DNA of 64,000 nt, from contig NZ_CP127409.1 of assembly GCF_030291135.1 (NCBI RefSeq), positions 558,001 to 622,000 on the forward strand, written 5' to 3'. Source of the stretch: Rhodanobacter thiooxydans (lineage in GTDB: Bacteria > Pseudomonadota > Gammaproteobacteria > Xanthomonadales > Rhodanobacteraceae). The notes beneath the pieces are model-generated. The model was not told the origin of the DNA, made no database searches, and was given only the letters and a program-made list of their open reading frames with translations. The translations under genes were made by a program, and so were the position numbers. Of this stretch, positions 45,347 to 54,795 are shown piece after piece (positions within the stretch are counted from its first letter, which is position 1; the number at the start of each line of letters is the position of its first letter).

Positions 45347-45374
45347 ACTTTTCAATTCTTGAAATCATTCATCC

Positions 45375-46310
45375 ATGAGCAAGCCGCAACTCCTGATCGA
45401 TACCGACCCCGGCGTCGATGACGCCCTGGCCATCCTGATGGCCTACGCCCACGCCGACATCGCCGGCCTCAGCATCGCCGCCGGCAACGTGGGCCTGGGC
45501 CATACCGTGCGCAACGCGCGCACCCTGGTCGACCTGGCCGGTGCGGTGACGCCGGTGTTCGCCGGCTGCGCCGTGCCGCTGGTGCGTGCGGCGGACGAGG
45601 ACGCCGCGTTCGTGCACGGCCAGGACGGTTTCGGCGACGTCGGCTTTGCCGAGCCGGCTGCGCCGTTGGCCGACGAACCGGCCGCGCTGGCCCTGCTCAG
45701 GCTGACCCGCGAGCGGCCGGGCGAGCTGACCCTGGTGGCGCTGGGGCCGCTGACCAACCTGGCGCTGGCGCTGCGGCTCGATCCCCGCTTGCCCGAGCGG
45801 GTGGCGCGACTCGTGGTGATGGGCGGCGCGGTCACCGGCCACGGCAATACCGGCAAGGTGCCGGCCGAATTCAACATCGGTTTCGATCCGGAGGCGGCGC
45901 ACGTGGTGTTCGAGGCGTTCCCAGCATTCGACCTGGTCGACTGGGAAGCCACCCTGCGGCACGCATTCGATGATGCCGAATTCGATCGCTGGCTGGCAGC
46001 CGGCGACCGGCGCGCGGATTTCTTCGGCAGGATCGTGGCCACCGCGCGCCGCTACAATGCGAAGCATGATCGCCACGGGCTGGTCGCCGCCGACGCGTTG
46101 GCGATGGCAGTAGCGCTGGATCCGTCCATCGTGACCCGACGCGAGACCCTGGCGGTGGCGGTGGAACTGGACGGTCGCCTGACCCGCGGCGCCACCGTGG
46201 TCGACTGGAAGGGCCGTCTGGGCCGGCCGGCCCAGGCGAACATCGTGCTGGAAGTGGACCAGTCCCGCTTCGCCGCGATGGTGCGGCGTGCGCTGGGTGT
46301 ACCGGATTGA
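45375..46310 (+). CDS. Inosine-uridine preferring nucleoside hydrolase family protein
   Basis: A 311-residue protein with the N-terminal calcium-binding [32 protein letters not shown] and VVMGGAV, typical of nucleoside N-ribohydrolases. The C-terminal motif that usually reads H-D-P contains A-A-D-A in this protein: the Asp ligand remains but the catalytic His is not in its usual place. Substrate preference is therefore uncertain. The gene sits alone between recG and rpmE2. Confidence 0.88.
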   Translation: MSKPQLLIDTDPGVDDALAILMAYAHADIAGLSIAAGNVGLGHTVRNARTLVDLAGAVTPVFAGCAVPLVRAADEDAAFVHGQDGFGDVGFAEPAAPLADEPAALALLRLTRERPGELTLVALGPLTNLALALRLDPRLPERVARLVVMGGAVTGHGNTGKVPAEFNIGFDPEAAHVVFEAFPAFDLVDWEATLRHAFDDAEFDRWLAAGDRRADFFGRIVATARRYNAKHDRHGLVAADALAMAVALDPSIVTRRETLAVAVELDGRLTRGATVVDWKGRLGRPAQANIVLEVDQSRFAAMVRRALGVPD

Positions 46311-46381
46311 GCGCGGACTTGCAGGGGCCGCCGGTTCCTCGTTACAATGCCGCTCTTTTCACCACCGCTTTAGAGCCAGTC

Positions 46382-46636
46382 ATGAAGCCTGATATCCATC
46401 CGAACTACATCCCGGTGGTGTTCCAGGACCTGTCGTCCGACTTCGCGTTCCTGACCAAGTCGACCATGTCCAGCAAGGAAACCATCAAGTGGGAAGACGG
46501 CAATGAGTACCCGCTGATCAAGGTGGATATCTCCAGCCATTCGCACCCGTTCTACACCGGCAAGCAGAAGACGCTGGACGTCGGCGGTCGCGTCGACAAG
46601 TTCCGTCGCCGCTATGCGGGTTCCGTCAAGGAATAA
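46382..46636 (+). CDS. rpmE2: 50S ribosomal protein L31 type B
   Basis: An 84-residue protein: [37 protein letters not shown] and [10 protein letters not shown]. The zinc-binding cysteines of type A L31 are absent, so this is the zinc-independent form. In many bacteria that form is made under zinc limitation, but no Zur-like site is obvious here. A strong terminator follows. Confidence 0.96.
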   Translation: MKPDIHPNYIPVVFQDLSSDFAFLTKSTMSSKETIKWEDGNEYPLIKVDISSHSHPFYTGKQKTLDVGGRVDKFRRRYAGSVKE

Positions 46637-46685
46637 TCGACGGCAACGGTCGGCGCCTGGCGCCGGACGCGCAGAACCAATCCAG

Positions 46686-46722
46686 GACACGGGGCAGGCA
46701 CAGGCCTGCCCCGTGTCTTTTT
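46686..46722 (+). terminator. Rho-independent terminator of rpmE2
   Basis: GACACGGGGCAGGC pairs with GCCTGCCCCGTGTC (14 base pairs) around an ACAG loop, followed by five T. Confidence 0.95.
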
Positions 46723-46768
46723 GCGTCTGCCATTCGACCATTCGCCATCGAATGCAAACGGGACCTTG

Positions 46769-46792
46769 TGCGATAATGGTCAGTGAACTGAC
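46769..46792 (+). promoter_or_regulatory. Extended -10 promoter and palindrome upstream of gltA
   Basis: TGCGATAAT (46769-46777) fits an extended -10. One base later GTCAGT-GA-ACTGAC (46779-46792) forms a perfect six-base dyad that would cover the start point, as an operator would. No good -35 is seen. The leader to the gltA GTG is about 125 bases. Confidence 0.5.
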
Positions 46793-46909
46793 GCCACCGC
46801 GTCCGTCGCACCGCGTGCTTTCCCCGGCGTGCAGTGCCGACATTCCCTCGCCGGACGGCGCCGCCATGGCGGTTGCCGGCGGCGACGACCCACATGTAAG
46901 GAGGTTTCC

Positions 46910-48205
46910 GTGTCCGATCCCAAGACCGTCAAGCTGGTGGATGAGTCGAGCAACCGCAGCAGCGAACTGCCGCTGGTCAGCGGCACGCTCGGCCCGGCGT
47001 GCATCGACATCGCCACGCTGTACAAGGACACCGGCCACTACACTTTCGACCCCGGCTACGGCTCGACCGCCAGCACCAGGAGCGCGATCACCTATATCGA
47101 CGGCGACCAGGGCGTGCTGCTGTACCGCGGCTATCCGATCGAGCAGCTGGCGGAACACTCCAGTTTCCTCGAAGTGGCCTACCTGCTGCTCAACGGCGAG
47201 CTGCCGAAGCCGGCCGAGTTCGCCACCTTCGAGCACGACGTCGCGCATCACACGATGCTGCATGAGTCGCTGAAGAACTTCTTCCAGGGCTTCCACCACG
47301 ACGCGCATCCGATGGCGATGCTGGCCGCCGCGGTGGCCTCGCTGTCGGCGTTCTACCACGATGACCTCAACGTCGATGATCCGGCCGACCGCAAGCTCGC
47401 CGCGATCCGCCTGATCGCCAAGATGCCGACCATCGCCGCCGCCTGCTACCGCTATTCGATCGGCTGGCCGATGCGCTATCCGCGCAACAACCTGGAATAC
47501 GTCGACCGCTTCCTGCACATGATGTTCGAGGTGCCGAGCGAGCCGCTGCAGATGAACCCGGTCGCGGCCAAGGCGCTGGACCTGCTGTTCATCCTGCACG
47601 CCGACCACGAGCAGAACGCCTCCACCTCGACCGTGCGCCTGGTCGGCTCCACCGGCGCGAACCCGTATGCGTCGATCGCCGCCGGCATCACCGCGCTGTG
47701 GGGTCCTGCGCATGGCGGCGCCAACGAGGCGGTGCTCAAGCAGCTGCAGGAGATCGGCACGCCGGACAACGTCGAGTCGGCGATCCTGCGCGCGAAGGAC
47801 AAGAACGACAGCTTCCGCCTGATGGGCTTCGGCCACCGCGTGTACAAGAACTTCGACCCGCGCGCGAAGATCATCCGCGAGATGTGCCACAAGGTGTTGG
47901 CCGAGCTGGGCGTCAACGACCCGCTGCTGGACGTGGCGATGAAGCTGGAAGAGGCGGCGCTGAAGGACGAGTATTTCGTCGAGCGCAAGCTGTACCCGAA
48001 CGTCGACTTCTACTCCGGCATCATCTACAAGGCGCTGGGCATCCCGACCGAGATGTTCACCGTGATGTTCGCCATCGCGCGCACCGCCGGCTGGATCGCG
48101 CACTGGATCGAGCAGCACGAAACACCCGGATCGCGCATCGGCCGCCCGCGCCAGGTCTATACCGGCGCCGGCGTGCGCGACTACGTGGCGACCGCGAAGC
48201 GCTGA
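46910..48205 (+). CDS. gltA: Citrate synthase
   Basis: A 431-residue type II citrate synthase of the TCA cycle. The N-terminal beta domain ([10 protein letters not shown]) is followed by [23 protein letters not shown], and active-site regions [26 protein letters not shown] and VDFYSG. The GTG start at 46910 has AAGGAGG eight bases before it, an almost perfect ribosome site. It is transcribed alone and ends in a strong terminator. Confidence 0.96.
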   Translation: MSDPKTVKLVDESSNRSSELPLVSGTLGPACIDIATLYKDTGHYTFDPGYGSTASTRSAITYIDGDQGVLLYRGYPIEQLAEHSSFLEVAYLLLNGELPKPAEFATFEHDVAHHTMLHESLKNFFQGFHHDAHPMAMLAAAVASLSAFYHDDLNVDDPADRKLAAIRLIAKMPTIAAACYRYSIGWPMRYPRNNLEYVDRFLHMMFEVPSEPLQMNPVAAKALDLLFILHADHEQNASTSTVRLVGSTGANPYASIAAGITALWGPAHGGANEAVLKQLQEIGTPDNVESAILRAKDKNDSFRLMGFGHRVYKNFDPRAKIIREMCHKVLAELGVNDPLLDVAMKLEEAALKDEYFVERKLYPNVDFYSGIIYKALGIPTEMFTVMFAIARTAGWIAHWIEQHETPGSRIGRPRQVYTGAGVRDYVATAKR

Positions 48206-48221
48206 CCGCCGCACGCTGATG

Positions 48222-48253
48222 AAAAAGCCCCGGCCTTGGCCGGGGCTTTTTTT
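48222..48253. terminator. Terminator of gltA
   Basis: A five-A run and GCCCCGGCC pair with GGCCGGGGC and seven T across a TT loop. It lies 17 bases after the gltA stop and could also serve the convergent gene. Confidence 0.95.
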
Positions 48254-48276
48254 GTGTGGGAAGATATATCCCGGGC

Positions 48277-48948
48277 TCAGCGCAACGCCGCGCCCAGCCG
48301 TTGCTCGAACGTCTCCCCAGCGTCCTCGTCGAGCAGCATTTCCACCTGGGCCAGCGAGGCGCGCCGCATCGGCCGGTCGTCGGCGCGGTCCAGCGGGGCC
48401 TGGCGCAGCGCGTCGTGGGGCAGCACGGTGAGGTCGAACGGCAGTTCGTCGGCGGCGAACAGCAGCACCGGGTACTCGGGCTGGTCGTCGCGGCCGTAGC
48501 GCAGCCGGCGCACCTGGGCCTCGATCGGCACGCCGTGCTCGCGCAGGTACAGCGCGACTGCTTCCGGATCGTCGCTGAACACGTGCAGGCAGACCGCCGA
48601 GTGCGCGTCGGCCGTGCCTTCGAGCACGCTGCCGACCAGGCGCGGCTCGAACGCGGCGAGGAAACGCATCGCCTCGACCGCCGCCTCGCGGCGCTGGCGC
48701 AGCAGCTGCGGCTGGCTGTCGGCGAGGAACAGGCGCTGGTGCTCGCGCAGCGCCTGCTCGATCTCCAGGTTGCGCGGCAGCGCCTGCGTGTCGAGGATGC
48801 CGAGCCGCTCGGCGGCCTTCAGCTTGGCATGGTGGAAGTCGCGGATGCCGTGTTCGCTCATCAGCCGCGCGGCTTCCTGGGCGACGCGCAGGCGATTGCG
48901 CTGCAGGCGGTCGTGCGCATGGATGCGGTGGTGTTCGCCTCGGGACAT
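48277..48948 (-). CDS. Uncharacterised protein, possible degenerate nucleotidyltransferase fold
   Basis: A 223-residue protein I do not recognise. The first 90 residues are helical and Arg-rich (RLRVAQEAARLMSEHGIRDFHHAKLKAAERLG). A GSVLEGTAD stretch near residue 106, followed by AVCLHVFSDDPEAV and later FDLTVLP, resembles a nucleotidyltransferase core in which the usual first Asp pair is missing. No signal peptide or membrane segment. GAGGAG precedes the ATG at 48948. It lies alone between gltA (convergent) and mrcA on the same strand. Confidence 0.6.
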   Translation of the reverse strand: MSRGEHHRIHAHDRLQRNRLRVAQEAARLMSEHGIRDFHHAKLKAAERLGILDTQALPRNLEIEQALREHQRLFLADSQPQLLRQRREAAVEAMRFLAAFEPRLVGSVLEGTADAHSAVCLHVFSDDPEAVALYLREHGVPIEAQVRRLRYGRDDQPEYPVLLFAADELPFDLTVLPHDALRQAPLDRADDRPMRRASLAQVEMLLDEDAGETFEQRLGAALR

Positions 48949-49009
48949 GGCGCGCTCCTCATCGATCGGTAACCGGCAGCTTCCTTGTGCCGGAAGCTGC
49001 GTCGAAGGC

Positions 49010-51538
49010 TCAAAAGATGTCGTAGGCGTGCTGCTGGTCCTGCTCCTTCTGCTGGGCGGCCTGGCTGCGCAACCGGTCGATGTCTTCCACCTTGAACATC
49101 TCGTTGATGCCGTCCGGATCGCCCGATGCCGCAGGCAGGCCGCTGTAGCGATTGATCAGTACCGTACTGATTCCCGGCGGCATCGGCAACGTGCTCGACG
49201 GCTGGCCCTTGAGCACGCTGCCCATGTAGGACATCCAGATCGGCAGCGCGGCCTTGGCGCCAAACTCGCCGCGGCCGAGCGAGCTGTAGTCGTCGAAGCC
49301 CACCCACACGGCGGTCGACAGTTCGCCATCGAAGCCGACGAACCAGGCGTCGCGGTGATCGTTGGTGGAGCCGGTCTTGCCGGCCAGGTCGTCGCGCCCC
49401 AGTGCGCGTGCGGCCGAGCCGGTGCCGCGCAGGATCACGTCCTTCATCAGCGAGGTCACCAGGTAGTCGTTGCGCGCCTCGATCACGTGCGGTGCAAGTA
49501 CCGGCGGGTGCGCGCCATCGCCGTGCGCGTCGGCCGGCAGCACCGCGTCGCCGACGCCGTCGACGCTGCTGGACTCCGCTGGCGCCGCGGACGAGGCGCT
49601 GGCCAGGCTGTTGGCTGGCGCGGGGTTCATCCCGGCCGGCGGCGGGCCGGGCGGCTGCGTGTCGAGCAGGCGCTCCTGGCAGTTGCGGCAGGCGCGCGCG
49701 GGGTTGGCCACATAGACCGGCTGGCCGTTGCGGTCGTCGATCTCGTGGATGAAGTACGGGGTGACCAGGTAGCCGCCGTTGGCGAACACCGCGTAGCCGC
49801 GGGCCATGCCCATCGGCGACACCGAGGCGGTGCCCAGCGCCATCGACAGGTTGGCCGGGATCGCATCCTGCGAGAAACCGAAGCGGGTGGCGTATTCGCG
49901 CACGTAGCGCACGCCGATGGCGTCGAGCAGGCGTACCGAGACCAGGTTCTTGGACTGCACCAGCGCCTCGCGCAGGCGCATCGGTCCGGCGAACTTGTCG
50001 TCGTCGTTGGACGGTGTCCAGATCCCGTTCGGGCGCGACGGGTCGGGCAGGGCGAGCGGCGCGTCGTTGATGATCGAAGCCGGGGTGAAGCCGCGGTCGA
50101 ACGCGGCGGAGTACAGATAGGGCTTGAAGCTGGAGCCGGGCTGGCGCGCTGCCATCACGGCCCGGTTGAACTTGCTGCGCACGAAGTTGAAGCCGCCCAC
50201 CAGCGCCTGGATCGAGCCGTCCTCTGGCGCGATCGAGGCCAGTGCCGCCTGCGCGGCGGGGATCTGCGCCAGCTGCCACTCGCCCTTGTCGTCGCGTGCC
50301 AGCCGGATGATGTCGCCGCGCTTGAGCACACCGTCGACCCGGCTCGGTGCGGCGCCGACGCGGTCGTCATTGATGTGCGGACGTGCCCAGCTGACGGCGG
50401 CCAGGTCGAGGATCACGCTCTCGCGACTGGACAGGTAAACCGTGGCCTGCTTCGCGTCGCTGGCCGTGACGATGCCCGGCTGCATGCCGGAGACGCTGAC
50501 GTAACCGGACAGCAGGCCGTCGAGATCCGCTTCGCCGGCGCCGGCCGGCAGGTCCTGATGGGCTTCCGGTCCGCGCCAGCCATGCCGGCGGTCATAGGCG
50601 ACCAGCCCGTCGCGCAGCGCTTCCACGGCGGCCTGCTGGCGGCCGCTCTGCAGCGTGGTCCGGACCACGTAACCTTCGGTCAGCGCGTCGTTGCCGAAGC
50701 GGTCGAGCACCTGCCGGCGCACCATCTCGGCCAGGTAGGGGGCGTCCACCTCGATCGGCTGTTCGTGCGGGTAGGCGTGGTTCGGTTCGGCAATCGCCTG
50801 CTCGTACACGGCTTTGGTGATGTAGTCGTGGCGCAGCATTTCGCCCAGCACCCAGTTGCGTCGGGCGATGGCGCGCTTCGGGCTGTTGATCGGGTTGACC
50901 ACCGACGGCAGCTGGAAGGTCGAGGCGATCAGTGCACATTCGGCCACGGTCAGCTGGTCCAGCGTCTTGCCGTAGTAGTACTCGGCGGCCGCGGCCACGC
51001 CGTACGAGCGATGGCCGAGGAACATCTTGTTGAGGTACAACTCGAGGATCTGGTCCTTGCTGAGTTCGTGCTCGATGCGCAGCGCGATGAAGATCTCGGT
51101 GAGCTTGCGCGAATAGAGCTTCTCGGGGCTCAGGAAGAAGTTGCGGGCGACCTGCTGGGTAATGGTGGAGCCGCCGGGGCCCTTGTCGCCGCCGGTCACC
51201 AGCACATGCCAGCCGGCGCGCGCGATGCCGTGCCAGTCCACTCCGGGGTGGTGGTAGAAGTCCGCATCCTCGGCCGACAGCACGGCGTGCTTGAGGCGGT
51301 CCGGCACTTTTTCGATGTCCACCGGGATGCGCCGGGTCTCGCCGAAACTGGCGATCAGCTTGCCGTCGGCGCTCAGCACGCGCAGCGGCACCTGCATCGG
51401 ATAGTTCTTCAGCTCGGCCACCGAGGGCAGCCTCGGCGCCAGCAGCCAATACGCCACACCCACCGCGACAACTGCCAGGAACAACCCGGAAAAGGCCAGG
51501 ATCAGAGCCCAGCGCAACAAGCGTTTGAAAATTTGCAT
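49010..51538 (-). CDS. mrcA: Penicillin-binding protein 1A
   Basis: An 842-residue bifunctional peptidoglycan synthase. An N-terminal anchor (about 9-31) is followed by the glycosyltransferase domain with Glu90 in SAEDADFYHHPGVD and GGSTITQQ. An OB-like insert (about 320-430) and the transpeptidase domain follow, with the nucleophile in GSSFKP, the SKN motif and KTGSTND. An Ala/Ser/Pro-rich insert lies at about 630-680. It is divergent from pilMNOPQ, the standard ponA-pilM arrangement. Confidence 0.95.
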   Translation of the reverse strand: MQIFKRLLRWALILAFSGLFLAVVAVGVAYWLLAPRLPSVAELKNYPMQVPLRVLSADGKLIASFGETRRIPVDIEKVPDRLKHAVLSAEDADFYHHPGVDWHGIARAGWHVLVTGGDKGPGGSTITQQVARNFFLSPEKLYSRKLTEIFIALRIEHELSKDQILELYLNKMFLGHRSYGVAAAAEYYYGKTLDQLTVAECALIASTFQLPSVVNPINSPKRAIARRNWVLGEMLRHDYITKAVYEQAIAEPNHAYPHEQPIEVDAPYLAEMVRRQVLDRFGNDALTEGYVVRTTLQSGRQQAAVEALRDGLVAYDRRHGWRGPEAHQDLPAGAGEADLDGLLSGYVSVSGMQPGIVTASDAKQATVYLSSRESVILDLAAVSWARPHINDDRVGAAPSRVDGVLKRGDIIRLARDDKGEWQLAQIPAAQAALASIAPEDGSIQALVGGFNFVRSKFNRAVMAARQPGSSFKPYLYSAAFDRGFTPASIINDAPLALPDPSRPNGIWTPSNDDDKFAGPMRLREALVQSKNLVSVRLLDAIGVRYVREYATRFGFSQDAIPANLSMALGTASVSPMGMARGYAVFANGGYLVTPYFIHEIDDRNGQPVYVANPARACRNCQERLLDTQPPGPPPAGMNPAPANSLASASSAAPAESSSVDGVGDAVLPADAHGDGAHPPVLAPHVIEARNDYLVTSLMKDVILRGTGSAARALGRDDLAGKTGSTNDHRDAWFVGFDGELSTAVWVGFDDYSSLGRGEFGAKAALPIWMSYMGSVLKGQPSSTLPMPPGISTVLINRYSGLPAASGDPDGINEMFKVEDIDRLRSQAAQQKEQDQQHAYDIF

Positions 51539-51721
51539 GGTGTGGGGATAGCGAGACCTGAGTCAAAACATGACAGAGTATAGATGTAGGAGTATTCCGG
51601 GCATGAGCAGCGGTCGACCAAATGCGGAAGCCGTCCGCAAAGCAAGGGTCGGGCCAATAGGGGGTTTGCCTTAAATGTGGCGGGCATCACGCCAATTACT
51701 TGAGAAAGTTGCCGTAGACCG

Positions 51722-52867
<1,146 letters not shown>

Positions 52868-52868
<1 letters not shown>

Positions 52869-53578
52869 TGGCACACGTCAACCTACTTCCATGGCGCGCC
52901 GCACGGCGCAAGCAACGCGAACGCGAGTTCTACATGCAGCTCGTCACCGCCTTCGTGGCGGGGCTGGGTGTGCTGCTGCTGTGGGTGTTCTGGATGGATC
53001 AGCGCATCGACAACCAGAACGATCGCAACGCCTACCTGCAGACCGAGATCAAGCAGCTCGACGTGCGCATTGCCAAGATCAAGGATCTGGAAAAAGTGCG
53101 CGAGCACCTGCTCGCGCGCAAGCAGATCATCGAGCAACTGCAGGCGGATCGCTCGCAGATGGTGCACCTGTTCGACGAACTGGTGAAGACGATTCCCACC
53201 AGCGCGCGGCTGACCGGGCTGAAACAGGGTGGCCAGTCGATGTCGCTCGACGGTGTGGCGCAATCCAACGCCAGTGTCGCCGAGTACATGCGCAACATCG
53301 AGGGTTCGCCGTGGATGGGCCACGCCGATCTGCGCAAGACCGAAAACACGCATAACGGCACCCGCATGCCGTACGAGTTCGGCCTGAACGTGCTGCTGAG
53401 CAAGCCGAAGACGGACGAAACCGACGGCAAGATGCCGGTGCTGCCAGCCGGTACCAGTTCCAGCGCGGCCCCGGCGGCCTCGGCGGCGCCCGCGGTTCCG
53501 GCGAAGCCGGCGACGGCGGCCACCCCGGGAACCAGGCCGGTGAGTGCGCCAGCTGCCACGGGAGGTGCCGGCTCATGA
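52868..53578 (+). CDS. pilN: Type IV pilus assembly protein PilN
   Basis: A 236-residue inner-membrane protein. VNLLPWRAARRKQRERE is the cytoplasmic tail that docks into PilM, followed by one membrane helix (about 24-44) and a periplasmic coiled coil and ferredoxin-like domain. The last 45 residues are Ala/Pro-rich and unusual in length. It overlaps pilM and pilO. Confidence 0.94.
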
Positions 53579-54234
53579 GTTTCCTGAACGATATCCAGAA
53601 CCTGGACCGCAACAACGTCGGCGGCTGGCCGCAATCGGTCAAGATTTTCTTCACCGCCTTGCTGCTGGGCCTTGTATTGCTGGTCGGCTGGTACTTTTTC
53701 GTCAGTGACCAGCAGGACAGCCTGAATACGCTGGTCGGCAAGGAGAACCAGCTCAAGCAGGAGTTCTCCACCAAGCAAGCCAAGTCGGTCAACCTGGAGG
53801 CGCTGCAGCAGCAGCTCGACGAGATGCAGGACATGCTGCGCCAGCTGCTGCGCCAGCTGCCCAGCAAGACCGAGATGCCCGAACTGCTGATCGACATCTC
53901 GCAGACCGCGCAGTCCGCGGGTCTGGAGACCGAGCTGTTCCAGCCGGGTCCGGAGACACCGAAGGACTTCTATGCGGAGAAGCCGATCACGCTGCGCATG
54001 AGCGGTACCTATCATCAGTTCGGCGCCTTCATCAGCGGCGTGGCCTCGTTGCCGCGGGTGGTGATCCTGACCTTGCACGATGTCTCGCTGACCCCCAAGA
54101 CGCCCAGCAAGAGCGGCGGTAGCTCGGACGGCCAACTCGTGCTGCAGGGTACCGTGAAGACCTACCGTTACCTGGACGATGAAGAGAGCTCCACCGCGGG
54201 CGCCGGCAAGAAGAAGGCGGGGGGGGCGAAATGA
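53575..54234 (+). CDS. pilO: Type IV pilus assembly protein PilO
   Basis: A 219-residue protein with one membrane helix (about residues 25-43, FFTALLLGLVLLVGWYFFV), a coiled coil (LQQQLDEMQDMLRQLLRQLPSK) and a ferredoxin-like periplasmic domain; it dimerises with PilN. The last codons hold an eight-G tract (54219-54226) next to the overlapping pilP start. Confidence 0.94.
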   Translation: MSFLNDIQNLDRNNVGGWPQSVKIFFTALLLGLVLLVGWYFFVSDQQDSLNTLVGKENQLKQEFSTKQAKSVNLEALQQQLDEMQDMLRQLLRQLPSKTEMPELLIDISQTAQSAGLETELFQPGPETPKDFYAEKPITLRMSGTYHQFGAFISGVASLPRVVILTLHDVSLTPKTPSKSGGSSDGQLVLQGTVKTYRYLDDEESSTAGAGKKKAGGAK

Positions 54235-54776
54235 TGAACATGCTGACTGCCATCAAACCGGCCCGCATGGTGCGCCTCCTGCTGATGCTGGGCATCGCGC
54301 TGGTGCTGGCGGGCTGCACCCGCGGCATGTCCGACCTGCGCACCTGGGTCGCCCAGGAAAAGGCCAAGAAGGGCGCGCCGATCCAGCCGCTGCCGGTGAT
54401 CAAGACCTTCGAGACATTCAAGTACGACGACCAGGACCGGCGTGACCCGTTCAGCCCGAGCACGGCCGAGCTGGACAACAGCGCCGCCGCCAGTGGTCCG
54501 CGGCCGGACGCCAATCGCGCCAAGCAGCCGCTGGAGCTGTTTGCTCTGGACAGCCTGAAGATGGTCGGCACGATCGGTACCGGTGCGGCTATGGAAGTGC
54601 TGGTCAAGGACCCGGGTGGTGTGATCCATCGTGTCCATGTCGACGAGTACATGGGTCAGAACTACGGGCACATCACTGCGATCAGCGAAGACCATATCGA
54701 CCTGGTCGAGCTGGTATCCAACGGTAATGGTGGCTGGATGGAACGTCCGGCCAGCATCGCGCTTGACGCGAAATAG
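54231..54776 (+). CDS. pilP: Pilus assembly lipoprotein PilP
   Basis: A 181-residue lipoprotein (lipobox VLAGC near residue 29) that links PilNO to the PilQ secretin. YDDQDRRDPFSP in the flexible N-terminal part and the beta-sandwich with LDSLKMVGTIGTG are typical. Two adjacent ATGs (54231, 54234) overlap the pilO stop. Confidence 0.93.
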   Translation: MMNMLTAIKPARMVRLLLMLGIALVLAGCTRGMSDLRTWVAQEKAKKGAPIQPLPVIKTFETFKYDDQDRRDPFSPSTAELDNSAAASGPRPDANRAKQPLELFALDSLKMVGTIGTGAAMEVLVKDPGGVIHRVHVDEYMGQNYGHITAISEDHIDLVELVSNGNGGWMERPASIALDAK

Positions 54777-54795
54777 GTAGACAGGGGCTGATGCA

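Noticed and set aside
51539-51600. A TATACT box as a promoter for mrcA
   Set aside because: No acceptable -35 at usable spacing was found; the evidence is too weak to annotate.
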